This document shows positions 1-6,783 of a stretch of DNA of 14,640 nt, in pieces. The DNA comes from Candidatus Nanoarchaeia archaeon. Lineage in GTDB: Archaea > Nanobdellota > Nanobdellia > Tiddalikarchaeales > Tiddalikarchaeaceae. The position numbers and the translations under genes are program-made. Position 1 is the stretch's first letter; each line of letters begins with the position of its first letter. The notes beneath the pieces were generated by a model that saw only the letters and a program-made list of their open reading frames with translations, searched no databases and had not been told where the DNA came from. The DNA is taken from NCBI GenBank assembly GCA_028704265.1, contig JAQVLH010000010.1:1-14640 (forward strand), given 5' to 3'.

Positions 1-668
1 ATCCAAGAACTGCAGAAATGATTAAATATACTAATAATTCATTTCTTGCAACCAAGATTAGTTTTGCTAATGAGATTGGAAATTTATGCAAAAAATTAGA
101 TATTGACACTTATACAGTTATGGACGGTATAGGAATGGATGACAGAATTAATAGAAAATTTTTAAACGCTGGAGCAGGTTTTGGAGGAAGCTGCTTTCCA
201 AAAGATGTTAAAGCAATTGTTAGCAAAGGAGTGATTGAAGGAGAGCCTATGATTCTTTTAAAATCTGTATTAAAAGTAAATGATTTGCAGCCTTTGAAAA
301 TGATTAATTTGTTAAAAAAACATATTAATGATTTAAATGGAAAAACTGTAGGATTATTGGGATTGGCTTTTAAAAGAGGAACTGATGATTTAAGGGAAGC
401 TCCGAGCCTTAAAATAATTGAAGAGCTTTTAAAATTAAACGCCAAAATTATTGCCTATGACCCTAAAGCAATGAATCATGCTAAAAAATTATTAGGAGAA
501 AAAATTTCTTACGGCGCTGATTCAAAAGAGATTATTGACAAATCAGATGCTGTATTAATTGTCACTGAATGGGATGAATTTAGTGATTTAGATTTTGGCA
601 AAAAAATAGTTATTGACGGAAGAAAAATGAACCCTAAAGCTAATATTACTGAAGGAATCTGCTGGTAA
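1..668 (+). CDS. ugd: UDP-glucose 6-dehydrogenase, C-terminal part (partial)
   Basis: This enzyme oxidises UDP-glucose to UDP-glucuronate with two NAD+, supplying acidic sugar for surface polysaccharides. The reading frame is open from the window edge: bases 3-17 read P-R-T-A-E directly before the Met at 18, which matches the family's conserved region at the start of the central helix. The gene therefore begins upstream and the Met at 18 is internal. The visible part holds the central helix with AEMIKYTNN, the catalytic-cysteine motif GGSCFPKD (Cys codon at 192-194), and the C-terminal UDP-binding domain with FKRGTDDLREAPS and a TEWDEF motif near the end. The NAD-binding Rossmann domain is outside the window. 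The TEWDEF and DGRKMNP stretches favour the UDP-glucose enzyme over the related UDP-ManNAc or GDP-mannose dehydrogenases, but this cannot be settled from a fragment. Confidence 0.93.
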   Translation, partial: PRTAEMIKYTNNSFLATKISFANEIGNLCKKLDIDTYTVMDGIGMDDRINRKFLNAGAGFGGSCFPKDVKAIVSKGVIEGEPMILLKSVLKVNDLQPLKMINLLKKHINDLNGKTVGLLGLAFKRGTDDLREAPSLKIIEELLKLNAKIIAYDPKAMNHAKKLLGEKISYGADSKEIIDKSDAVLIVTEWDEFSDLDFGKKIVIDGRKMNPKANITEGICW

Positions 669-709
669 ATAAAAAGTTTTTTGAATAGAATTATTTTAAC
701 AGTTTAATT

Positions 710-931
710 ATGGATTTTAATTTTCCTGAAGGAGCTTGCGTACAGTTTAGCTTTAATGTTAAGTCAAATGATTATCTTTACAGAGCGCTTAAATCAATTA
801 ATGCAGAGGCTTCGAAGTATTATATTTTTATTAATGAAAAAGAAATATTTGAAGATTATTATTTAAATAAAGGTGACACGCTTATAATGGTTTCAAAAAA
901 TATTTCAGAATATAAAAAATATTTTAATTAA
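710..931 (+). CDS. small ubiquitin-like beta-grasp (MoaD/ThiS-like) protein without diglycine
   Basis: This is a 73-residue protein of unassigned function. The order of elements fits a MoaD/ThiS-type beta-grasp fold: a first hairpin (about 10-20, VQFSFNVKS), a helix (about 22-32, YLYRALKSINA), then YYIFINEKEIF and a YYLNKGDTLIMVSK segment that resembles the family's V-N-G-x-x-V...L-x-x-G-D-x-V/I ending. The C-terminus is YKKYFN, so there is no Gly-Gly for adenylation or thiocarboxylation and a sulfur-carrier role is unlikely. It lies 41 nt after the dehydrogenase stop; a weak TATA-like GTAAATAAAAAG at 665-676 may drive it. It is the first of three similar small genes in a row. The fold call is pattern-based inference. 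Confidence 0.6.
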   Translation: MDFNFPEGACVQFSFNVKSNDYLYRALKSINAEASKYYIFINEKEIFEDYYLNKGDTLIMVSKNISEYKKYFN

Positions 932-940
932 ATATATTAA
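931..940 (+). promoter_or_regulatory. TATA-like box for the gene at 968
   Basis: AATATATTAA lies 27 nt before the start codon at 968. This spacing would give an almost leaderless transcript. Confidence 0.4.
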
Positions 941-967
941 TAAATTAGCGGGTTTTAATATTTTATT

Positions 968-1216
968 ATGACTGAATTATATAACTCTGAATTATTGGCC
1001 CAAATAACTGAGCAAGGCTCTCTTAAAAGTTACAGAATAAAAAAAGATTCAACAGTAGCTGAAGTCTTAAAAGAAATGAATTTAGAAAACAAATACTTTG
1101 CGCTGATAGTTAACAATAAAAAAGTCGGAATTGATTACAAACTTAAAGAGAATGAAGAATTAGTAATTTTGCCTAAAATTGCTGGCGGAATAGACACAAT
1201 TGAAGATTTAATTTAA
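968..1216 (+). CDS. MoaD/ThiS/SAMP-like ubiquitin-fold protein with internal diglycine
   Basis: This is an 82-residue beta-grasp protein of the MoaD/ThiS/SAMP type. Family members are adenylated on a C-terminal Gly-Gly by an E1-like enzyme and then carry sulfur (molybdopterin, thiamine, tRNA thiolation) or are conjugated to proteins. Visible features are a helix DSTVAEVLKEMNL (28-40), the strand FALIVNNKKV (44-53) in the family's V-N-G-K position, DYKLKENEELVILPKIAGG (56-74) closely matching the usual ending, and then eight further residues, IDTIEDLI. The diglycine (73-74, codons 1184-1189) is therefore not C-terminal. Use as a carrier would need removal of the tail, for example by a JAMM-type protease; none is encoded here, nor is an E1 enzyme. 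Dropping one A after GGA would place TAG directly after the diglycine. A T-rich terminator-like stretch follows. Confidence 0.75.
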   Translation: MTELYNSELLAQITEQGSLKSYRIKKDSTVAEVLKEMNLENKYFALIVNNKKVGIDYKLKENEELVILPKIAGGIDTIEDLI

Positions 1217-1247
1217 ATTTTTTTCTTTTATTTTTATTATTTATTTA
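1217..1247 (+). terminator. oligo-T archaeal terminator candidate
   Basis: Right after the stop at 1216 the plus strand carries a run of seven T, then further T4-T5 blocks up to about 1247, with no stable GC stem. Archaeal RNA polymerase terminates on such oligo-T tracts. The next gene has its own promoter, which supports a transcript end here. Confidence 0.5.
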
Positions 1248-1275
1248 CAATATTGCAAATAATTAAGTCGAAAGG

Positions 1276-1283
1276 TATTTAAT
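1276..1283 (+). promoter_or_regulatory. TATA-like box for the gene at 1308
   Basis: TATTTAAT ends 24 nt before the start codon and is preceded by a purine-rich CGAAAGG that could act as a BRE. The spacing predicts a leaderless transcript covering the genes at 1308 and 1535. Confidence 0.5.
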
Positions 1284-1307
1284 GACAATTTTTTCATAAG
1301 TTATTTT

Positions 1308-1532
1308 ATGAATTCAAAATATGAATTATTAACATTGCTTCCTAGCTCTTCAATAAAAGAATATGAAGCAAATATAAGTATACCTTCAGGAATAGCTTAT
1401 GAACTTTTATTAAAACAAAATTATATTACTTTATGCAATGGTATAAAAATGAAAGAAGATGATAAAATTGAAGAAGGAGACCATATAATGTTTTTTTTAA
1501 ACCTTGAAAATAATTTAGAAAAAGTGATTTAA
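1308..1532 (+). CDS. small beta-grasp-like protein, third of the cluster
   Basis: This is a 74-residue protein of unknown function. Residues about 22-67 again follow a MoaD/ThiS-like order: ANISIPSG as the end of a first hairpin, a short helix IAYELLLKQN, the strand YITLCNGIKMKEDD, then KIEEGDHIMFFLNLE, where EEGD matches the family's L-x-x-G-D-x-I turn. It lacks a C-terminal diglycine and ends LEKVI, so it is not expected to be a sulfur carrier. The start at 1308 is supported by a TATA-like box ending 24 nt upstream. The next gene starts two bases after this stop, so the two are surely cotranscribed. The fold assignment is weaker here than for its two neighbours. Confidence 0.5.
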   Translation: MNSKYELLTLLPSSSIKEYEANISIPSGIAYELLLKQNYITLCNGIKMKEDDKIEEGDHIMFFLNLENNLEKVI

Positions 1533-1534
1533 TA

Positions 1535-1897
1535 ATGAATGAGATTTATAATTATTTGCACAGGGAAATAATAAAAAATTTGAAAAATGAGAATGTTAAA
1601 AAAATCCTTAAAGATACTTTGGCTTATAATTTAGTTATCAATAAATATAAAGCAAAAAGGGGAGAAAGTGTTAATCTTGTTTATACTTATTTTTATTTAA
1701 ACAAAAAAATTAACGAATATGATTTAAACAAAAATACCACAATTGAAATAAGAGATAATGAAAAATTTCAAAAAGGCCCTGAATTTCTTGCATGGAAAAA
1801 AGTCAGATTTGACGATTCAGATTTAGAAGGACATATTCTTGATAGAATAGCAGATGATTTTCTTAAACTTAGAGGGGAATATTTAAATAACCCTTGA
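1535..1897 (+). CDS. hypothetical protein cotranscribed with the beta-grasp gene
   Basis: I do not recognise this 120-residue protein. Its N-terminal 35 residues look helical and rich in Lys and Asn. The middle (about 45-78) is probably beta, with VNLVYTYFYLNKKINEYDLNKNTTIEI. The C-terminus (about 95-115, DLEGHILDRIADDFLKLRGEY) is a likely amphipathic helix. The segment YFYLNKKINEYDL...TTIEI faintly resembles the second half of a beta-grasp domain, but too weakly for an assignment. It begins two bases after the previous stop (TAATAATG junction), so the pair form an operon. The next gene, topoisomerase I, follows by 15 nt but appears to have its own promoter inside the 3' end of this gene. Confidence 0.6.
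   Translation: MNEIYNYLHREIIKNLKNENVKKILKDTLAYNLVINKYKAKRGESVNLVYTYFYLNKKINEYDLNKNTTIEIRDNEKFQKGPEFLAWKKVRFDDSDLEGHILDRIADDFLKLRGEYLNNP
1881..1889 (+). promoter_or_regulatory. TATA-like box for topoisomerase I inside the preceding gene
   Basis: The palindromic ATTTAAATA ends 23 nt before the start codon at 1913 and is preceded by purine-rich GAGGGGA. It lies within the last codons of the upstream gene and predicts a leaderless topoisomerase transcript. Confidence 0.5.
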
Positions 1898-1912
1898 TTC
1901 ATTATTTTTCTA

Positions 1913-4174
1913 ATGGATTATATTTTAATGCTTAGCGAAAAACCTGATGCTGCACAAAAAATTGCTCAAGCTTTAGCTGATAAAGGAACATTAATTGAAG
2001 AAAAAAATAACAAAACCAGATATTATTTTTTTAAAAGAGACGGCAAACATTATTTAGTTTTGCCTGCAGTAGGCCATTTATTTACTTTAAGGGATTTAGA
2101 AAAAGGAAAATGGACTTATCCAGTTTTTGAAAATGAATGGATTCCAGTTTTTGAAGCTGATAAAAATGCTGCTTATGCTAAGCAATATTATCAAAATTTT
2201 GTTGATTTTTTAAAAAAAATATCCGAAGTAATTGTTTGCACTGATTATGATAATGAAGGAAGTGTAATAGCATATAATATTTTAAGATTTATTCTAAAAA
2301 GAAAAACTGCAAAAAGAATGCTTTTTACAACATTAACCAAAGAAGAATTAAATGAGAGTTTTGAAGCTGCAACAATTGATGCAGATAAAGGAATGATTAA
2401 TGCAGGACTAGCAAGACACCATTTAGATTGGATGTATGGAGTAAATATTACTAGAGCTTTAACTCTTGCATTAAAAAGCGCAAGAAAGGGATTTCATTTA
2501 TTAAGCACTGGAAGAGTTCAGGGCCCAACCCTTAATATTTTATGCGAAAGAGAAGAAGAAATAATAAAATTTATTCCAAAAGATTATTGGCATATTAGTT
2601 TAAAATGGAATAATGAATTTGATGCAGATTATAAAGAAGGAAGAATTTTTGAAGAAAAAATTGCCCAAAAAGTTTTCAATGACTGCAAAAATGAAAAAAA
2701 AGCAAGCGTTAAAGAAGTTAAAAAAAGCGAGTTAGCAGTAATGCCTCCAAATCCTTTTAGTTTAACAACGTTGCAAAATGAATGCTATAATCAATTTAAA
2801 TATAATCCTTATATTACTCAGCAAATTGCACAAAAACTTTACACTAATGCATTAATTAGTTATCCTAGAACTAGCAGTGAAAAATTGCCTGAAAAAATCG
2901 GCTTTAAAAAAATACTCCAACAATTAAGCACTCAATCTTTTTATAAAAAATTTTGCGATGAATTGCTTAAATTAAAAGAATTAAAACCTAATGAGGGTAA
3001 AAAAGATGATTCTGCGCATACAGCAATTTATCCAACAGGAGAAGCTCCTAAAAGATTGAGCATCCAAGAAAAAAATGTCTATGATTTAATTGTAAAAAGA
3101 TTTTTATCAACATTCAAAGAACCTGGAATAAAAGAAAATATGAAAATAACATTGGATGTTAAAAATCATGAATTTACAACTAATGGCTCAATTATAATAA
3201 AACCAGGATGGATTGAATTTTATGGCAAATATTATAAATCTAAAGAACTGCAGCTCCCTAATTTAAAAAAAGATGAAAATGTTAATATTAGCGATGTATT
3301 AAATAATAAAAAACAAACTGAACCACCTAACAGGTATTCTCATTCAGGAATAGTTAGTGAAATGGAAAAAAGAGGAATTGGCACAAAAGCTACTAGAGCA
3401 GCAATTGTCAAGACATTAAATGACAGAGGATATATTACTGATGAAAGTATTAAAGTTACTAAATTAGGATTAGGAGTAAATAATTCCTTAAAAAAATATT
3501 GTCCCAGAATCATTAGTGAAGATTTAACTAAAAAATTTGAAGAACAAACGGATTTAATTGAAGCTAATAAAGAAACTAAAGAAAATGTAATCATTCAAGC
3601 TCAAGAAATACTTATTGATATTTCTAATGATTTTAAAAAAAATGAAAAATTAATAGGAGTAGATTTAAGTGCTGCTTTAGAAGAATCTTGGAAAGAAAGC
3701 ACCAATGTCGGGAAAAAAATGGGACAATGCCCTAAATGCGGCAATGATTTAGTAATAATGTACAGCAAAAAAAACGGGCAAGAATTTATAGGCTGCTCAA
3801 AATATCCTGAATGCGACACAACGTTTTCATTGCCAAAAAGCGATTATGAATCTTTAGGCACTAATTGCAAAATCTGCAAATCCCCTTTAGTTCTTATCTC
3901 TAAAAATAAATACCAAACGTGCCTAAATAATAATTGCCCTTCAAGAGTTGCTGGAATTTGCCCTGAATGCGGAAAAAATTTAAGACTAATGTTTTCAAAA
4001 AGAGGCTCACGATTTGTTGGGTGCAGTAATTTTCCAAAATGCAGAAAACTTTATTCTTTGCCAAGTAAAGGTGAATTAAAATTTATTAATAAAATTTGCC
4101 CTAAATGTAAAGGTCCTTTAATATCAATAGAAAACGATGAAATCTGCTTAAACAAGGAATGCAAGAAGGTATAA
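1913..4174 (+). CDS. topA: DNA topoisomerase I (type IA) with four C-terminal zinc ribbons
   Basis: This type IA topoisomerase relaxes negatively supercoiled DNA through a covalent 5'-phosphotyrosine intermediate. The 753 residues show a TOPRIM domain with SEKP (Glu9) and the metal-binding DYDNEG (Asp111, Asp113, Glu115), then the gate domain with the active-site motif ISYPRTSSEKLP (Tyr317). RGIGTKATRA (near residue 490) is the conserved segment typical of the family. Four C4 zinc ribbons follow: 606/609/628/634, 652/655/670/675, 683/686/704/710 and 729/732/745/750. Ribbons 1 and 3 share GCS..P.C...SLP and ribbons 2 and 4 share CLN...C, so the tail looks like a duplicated two-ribbon module. 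The absence of an N-terminal helicase domain excludes reverse gyrase. The start at 1913 is supported by a TATA-like box 23 nt upstream and by the short distance from Met1 to the first TOPRIM strand. Confidence 0.96.
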   Translation: MDYILMLSEKPDAAQKIAQALADKGTLIEEKNNKTRYYFFKRDGKHYLVLPAVGHLFTLRDLEKGKWTYPVFENEWIPVFEADKNAAYAKQYYQNFVDFLKKISEVIVCTDYDNEGSVIAYNILRFILKRKTAKRMLFTTLTKEELNESFEAATIDADKGMINAGLARHHLDWMYGVNITRALTLALKSARKGFHLLSTGRVQGPTLNILCEREEEIIKFIPKDYWHISLKWNNEFDADYKEGRIFEEKIAQKVFNDCKNEKKASVKEVKKSELAVMPPNPFSLTTLQNECYNQFKYNPYITQQIAQKLYTNALISYPRTSSEKLPEKIGFKKILQQLSTQSFYKKFCDELLKLKELKPNEGKKDDSAHTAIYPTGEAPKRLSIQEKNVYDLIVKRFLSTFKEPGIKENMKITLDVKNHEFTTNGSIIIKPGWIEFYGKYYKSKELQLPNLKKDENVNISDVLNNKKQTEPPNRYSHSGIVSEMEKRGIGTKATRAAIVKTLNDRGYITDESIKVTKLGLGVNNSLKKYCPRIISEDLTKKFEEQTDLIEANKETKENVIIQAQEILIDISNDFKKNEKLIGVDLSAALEESWKESTNVGKKMGQCPKCGNDLVIMYSKKNGQEFIGCSKYPECDTTFSLPKSDYESLGTNCKICKSPLVLISKNKYQTCLNNNCPSRVAGICPECGKNLRLMFSKRGSRFVGCSNFPKCRKLYSLPSKGELKFINKICPKCKGPLISIENDEICLNKECKKV

Positions 4175-4180
4175 TAATAT

Positions 4181-4190
4181 TTTTAAATAA
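4181..4190 (+). promoter_or_regulatory. TATA-like box for ferredoxin
   Basis: TTTTAAATAA follows the topoisomerase stop by six bases and lies about 35 nt before the ferredoxin start, which would leave a short leader of roughly ten bases. Confidence 0.4.
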
Positions 4191-4212
4191 AGAATTAGAA
4201 TAATAGTATTAA

Positions 4213-4217
4213 GTGAT
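4213..4217 (+). promoter_or_regulatory. Shine-Dalgarno-like GTGAT for ferredoxin
   Basis: GTGAT, complementary to the 3' end of archaeal 16S rRNA, stands six bases before the ATG at 4224. It goes with the predicted short leader and supports this start. Confidence 0.4.
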
Positions 4218-4223
4218 AATCAA

Positions 4224-4406
4224 ATGCCTAGACCAATAGTTGATTGCAAAAAATGCAAAAGACATTTTACATGCGTTTCTGTATGCCCAGTTTCAGTTTT
4301 TGATGAAACTAAAGAAGGGTGCGTTAAAGTTGCAAGACCTAAAGATTGTATTGGTTGCGGAGCTTGTGAAGCAAATTGTCCTACTGGGGCGATAAAAGTA
4401 AAATGA
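4224..4406 (+). CDS. 2[4Fe-4S] ferredoxin, 60 residues
   Basis: This is a small cytoplasmic electron carrier predicted to bind two [4Fe-4S] clusters. The C-terminal set is canonical, CIGCGACEANCP (Cys42, 45, 48, 52). The N-terminal set is DCKKCKRHFTCVSVCP (Cys8, 11, 17, 21), with spacing C-x2-C-x5-C-x3-C-P instead of C-x2-C-x2-C, so its second gap is three residues longer than usual. The Cys-Pro ends of both motifs fit the normal cross-paired arrangement, in which the last Cys of one motif ligates the other cluster. An extra Cys33 lies between them. The start has an SD-like GTGAT six bases upstream. No redox partner is encoded beside it; the following small membrane protein is close enough (28 nt) to be cotranscribed. 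Confidence 0.9.
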   Translation: MPRPIVDCKKCKRHFTCVSVCPVSVFDETKEGCVKVARPKDCIGCGACEANCPTGAIKVK

Positions 4407-4413
4407 GTATTCT

Positions 4414-4421
4414 AAGGAGTG
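4414..4421 (+). promoter_or_regulatory. Shine-Dalgarno-like AAGGAGTG
   Basis: AAGGAGTG lies 13 nt before the ATG at 4435. The spacing is long, but the site suits an internal gene of a ferredoxin-led transcript. Confidence 0.35.
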
Positions 4422-4434
4422 CTGAAATTAATAC

Positions 4435-4698
4435 ATGCTATTAAGTATCACTGAAACTTTTATTGGATTAATTCTTTTAAATATTGGATTAAATAGCCTT
4501 AAAAAAAGTGTTATAAGAAGTTGGAGGCAGGGATTTACAGTAACTCTTGTTACTGGAGTAATAATAATGATTTATGGATTAATTAGTTTAGTTATAGAAA
4601 TGCCAGTATTAATTAATAATATTTTATTTTTCTTAGCTATTTCTAGCATGACTTTTTCAGTTTTCTTAATTTCAAGAATGCAAGGACTTAATGCTTAA
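4435..4698 (+). CDS. small membrane protein with three predicted helices
   Basis: This is an 87-residue protein of unknown function. It is strongly hydrophobic with three likely membrane segments at about 5-22 (ITETFIGLILLNIGLNSL), 34-54 (FTVTLVTGVIIMIYGLISLVI) and 58-80 (VLINNILFFLAISSMTFSVF). Basic residues between the first two (KKSVIRSWR) suggest that this loop faces the cytoplasm. It probably shares a transcript with the ferredoxin 28 nt upstream and has an SD-like AAGGAGTG before its start. Its TAA stop overlaps the stop of the convergent endonuclease Q gene through a shared TTAA (4695-4698). No family was recognised, and nothing beyond adjacency links it to the ferredoxin. Confidence 0.7.
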   Translation: MLLSITETFIGLILLNIGLNSLKKSVIRSWRQGFTVTLVTGVIIMIYGLISLVIEMPVLINNILFFLAISSMTFSVFLISRMQGLNA

Positions 4699-5918
4699 AC
4701 TTTTTCAATAACTGGCTCGCCATAAACCCCATCATATCCAGGAATAACTCTCATAGTTTTATCTCTTAAACTTTTTATTACAGTTCCTAATCCCTTAAAA
4801 CTTGAATCAATTTCCTTTAATTCTAAATCATAAAGTATTGAATATTCGTTAGTATATTTTTTAATTAAATCATTATAAATTAAATTAACCGGCTTAGTTT
4901 TAACTCCTTTATTTAATAATTTTGAAATTATTTCAATTAAAGGCACATGATATTTAAAATCAATCAAATTTTTAGGTTTATAATTTAAAGGCAAATCAGC
5001 TAATTCTTCAACCCTATGCAAAACCCCTATAGTTAAATGTTTTTTACAAACAGGACAAATATTATTATTATTTATTGATTCAATAGGATTAAAGCAAATA
5101 TTGCAATTTCTATGGCCATCAAAATGATATTTTCCGTAACTAGGATCAACCTCTATTGTAAAAGCCAAATTTTTATTTTTAATATTTTCATACAATTTGT
5201 CATATGAGAAATCAGCAACCTCTCCCTTGAATACATTTGCTTCCCTTCCAATTTTGTCAACGTTTGGGCCATGGCAATCACTATTGCTAATTAATAATTT
5301 ATTGTTCAGCTGACTTAATCTCCAATTCATTAATGGATCGCTTGACAATCCGGATTCGTAAGCATAAATTTTGTTTGAATATTCTTTATAGCAATCTTCA
5401 AATTTATCAAAACCGCTCATGCTTCCAAATAGGCTAAACCAAGGTGTCCAAATATGTGCAGGAATTATTAAAATTTTTGAACTAATTTTAAAAGCTATTT
5501 CGCACAATTCAACACTCGTAAGTCCTATTATTGGCCTTCCGTCACTTGACAAATTACATTTTTTTCCTTTATTAGCTAAATAATTTCTCAAAGAATCATT
5601 AAATTGTTCAACTACTTCAAAACTGGGAAAAAATAATATATGATGAACTCTTTTGACTTTATTATCTTGGGAATAAATTGTTGCTATCTCTGTTGAAAGC
5701 ATAAATCTCATTTCATTGTATTTGCTTTTATATAACCCATTACCTAAATTAATTGTTTCACTCTTAACTTCATCAATCCACTTTGGATGGCTAATGTCTC
5801 CAGTTCCAATTAAGTTCAATCCTTTCATTGCGCCGTAAAGAGACAAATGTTTAATATCCATTGTTTTGCTTGTTGCCCTGCTGTATTTTGAATGAATGTG
5901 AAAATCCGAATAAATCAT
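4695..5918 (-). CDS. endonuclease Q (PHP-domain deaminated-DNA nuclease)
   Basis: Endonuclease Q cleaves DNA 5' of uracil, hypoxanthine, xanthine and abasic sites, starting repair of deaminated bases. The 407-residue protein begins DFHIHSKYSRATSK, with the PHP metal ligands His7 and His9, then GTGDISHP (Asp41, His44), STEI (Glu77), HH at 92-93, AHIWTPW (His155) and NSDCHG (Asp214, His216). A C4 zinc motif follows (CNIC at 272-275, CPVC at 288-291) with the adjoining LHRVEELADLP, then a C-terminal domain ending VIPGYDGVYG, as in other family members. This order is characteristic of EndoQ rather than of PHP polymerases or histidinol phosphatases. No PCNA-interacting Q-x-x-hydrophobic-x-x-F-F motif is visible at the C-terminus, which stops soon after GVYG. 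The start has a TATA-like box 23 nt upstream, divergent from the gene at 5984. Confidence 0.9.
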   Translation of the reverse strand: MIYSDFHIHSKYSRATSKTMDIKHLSLYGAMKGLNLIGTGDISHPKWIDEVKSETINLGNGLYKSKYNEMRFMLSTEIATIYSQDNKVKRVHHILFFPSFEVVEQFNDSLRNYLANKGKKCNLSSDGRPIIGLTSVELCEIAFKISSKILIIPAHIWTPWFSLFGSMSGFDKFEDCYKEYSNKIYAYESGLSSDPLMNWRLSQLNNKLLISNSDCHGPNVDKIGREANVFKGEVADFSYDKLYENIKNKNLAFTIEVDPSYGKYHFDGHRNCNICFNPIESINNNNICPVCKKHLTIGVLHRVEELADLPLNYKPKNLIDFKYHVPLIEIISKLLNKGVKTKPVNLIYNDLIKKYTNEYSILYDLELKEIDSSFKGLGTVIKSLRDKTMRVIPGYDGVYGEPVIEKV

Positions 5919-5941
5919 AATAAAATATTAATAATACTTTG

Positions 5942-5949
5942 CTTAAAAA
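5942..5949 (-). promoter_or_regulatory. TATA-like box for endonuclease Q
   Basis: On the minus strand TTTTTAAG lies 23 nt before the ATG at 5918, predicting a leaderless transcript. It almost abuts the box of the divergent gene. Confidence 0.45.
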
Positions 5950-5951
5950 GG

Positions 5952-5959
5952 TTTAAAAA
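5952..5959 (+). promoter_or_regulatory. TATA-like box for the gene at 5984
   Basis: TTTAAAAA lies 24 nt before the ATG at 5984, with AAAAAGG upstream as a possible BRE. The two divergent promoters occupy only 65 bp. Confidence 0.5.
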
Positions 5960-5983
5960 TACAAAATTTTATAACCGCTGCTT

Positions 5984-6733
5984 ATGGGAATAAGTTATAC
6001 TATTTCAGTTTCTGAAAAAATGTATTATGAGATTAAAAATTTCTCTAAATTTTTAGGAACTAGCATGTCTGAAATAGTCAAATATTCTATTGTGTTGGTT
6101 AATTCAGGAGTTATTCCTTTTAGAATAACCTCTAAAAAAATAATTAATCCTAAAATTTTAGCATTAGACTGCGATTCCGGAATTGATTCTAAAAAATATA
6201 AAAAATCAGATATTATGAGAAATTATATATCAAGCTTTTTTGAAAGCATTAAAATGAGCGAAATTGAAAAAAAATTATACTCAAATGAGTCTGATAATAT
6301 CGGCTTAAAAACGCAAAATATTTATTATCCTCAAATCGCACAAAAAGCCTGTAATGAAATATTTCAAAAAAATCCAGATATGAAAACTCCTTTTATAGCA
6401 AGAATAGGCGCATTATATTCTGCAATTTATAATACTCCTGATTTTGATTATGATATTTCTTCAAAAAAAGGAATAGGATGCGCTATCCCTAAATTTTATG
6501 AAAATTATTTCCTTAATAAAAATCCCAATACTCCTAAAATTAAAATATTCAGTCTATGCCTTGAGCAGGGAATAAACCTGATTTATTCTATGAAAAAATC
6601 GCATGATGTTATAGAAGAAGGAAACGGTTTCCCATTAGATAGTAAAAAAAACAAAATCCCTTATTTAATAATTCATAATGAAAAATTAATAAATCTCAAT
6701 AAAGAAAAGAAAAAAAACACTAATTTTCAATAA
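5984..6733 (+). CDS. hypothetical protein with possible ribbon-helix-helix N-terminus
   Basis: This is a 249-residue protein whose overall family I do not recognise. The first 40 residues read as a strand (SYTISVS) followed by two helices separated by LGTSMSE, which resembles the ribbon-helix-helix (CopG/Arc-like) DNA-binding fold with its usual G-x-S-x-S-E turn. A DNA-binding role is therefore possible but unproven. The remaining 200 residues are mixed and show no motif I can name; they include LALDCDSGID (about 59-68), IGALYSAIYNTPDFDYD and a Lys/Asn-rich tail. It stands divergent from endonuclease Q and has its own TATA-like box 24 nt upstream. An autoregulator or a regulator of the endonuclease is one possible reading, based only on position. 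Confidence 0.65.
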   Translation: MGISYTISVSEKMYYEIKNFSKFLGTSMSEIVKYSIVLVNSGVIPFRITSKKIINPKILALDCDSGIDSKKYKKSDIMRNYISSFFESIKMSEIEKKLYSNESDNIGLKTQNIYYPQIAQKACNEIFQKNPDMKTPFIARIGALYSAIYNTPDFDYDISSKKGIGCAIPKFYENYFLNKNPNTPKIKIFSLCLEQGINLIYSMKKSHDVIEEGNGFPLDSKKNKIPYLIIHNEKLINLNKEKKKNTNFQ

Positions 6734-6752
6734 AAAAAAATTATAAAAAAGA

Positions 6753-6760
6753 TTTTAAAT
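6753..6760 (+). promoter_or_regulatory. TATA-like box for the gene at 6784
   Basis: TTTTAAAT, preceded by the purine run AAAAAAGA, ends 23 nt before the start codon and predicts a leaderless transcript. Confidence 0.5.
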
Positions 6761-6783
6761 AGATTTTTTCCTATTTATTAATT

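Noticed and set aside
110..445. 111-codon minus-strand open frame inside the sugar-nucleotide dehydrogenase
   Set aside because: It covers the catalytic-cysteine region of a recognised enzyme and its translation resembles no known protein.
1535..1897. MoaE or E2-like partner of the beta-grasp proteins
   Set aside because: No motif of either family could be recognised in the 120 residues.
3340..3819. Two minus-strand open frames inside topoisomerase I
   Set aside because: They oppose conserved topoisomerase motifs and zinc cysteines and have no independent support.
1913..4174. Reverse gyrase
   Set aside because: There is no helicase domain; the protein is only the type IA topoisomerase module with zinc ribbons.
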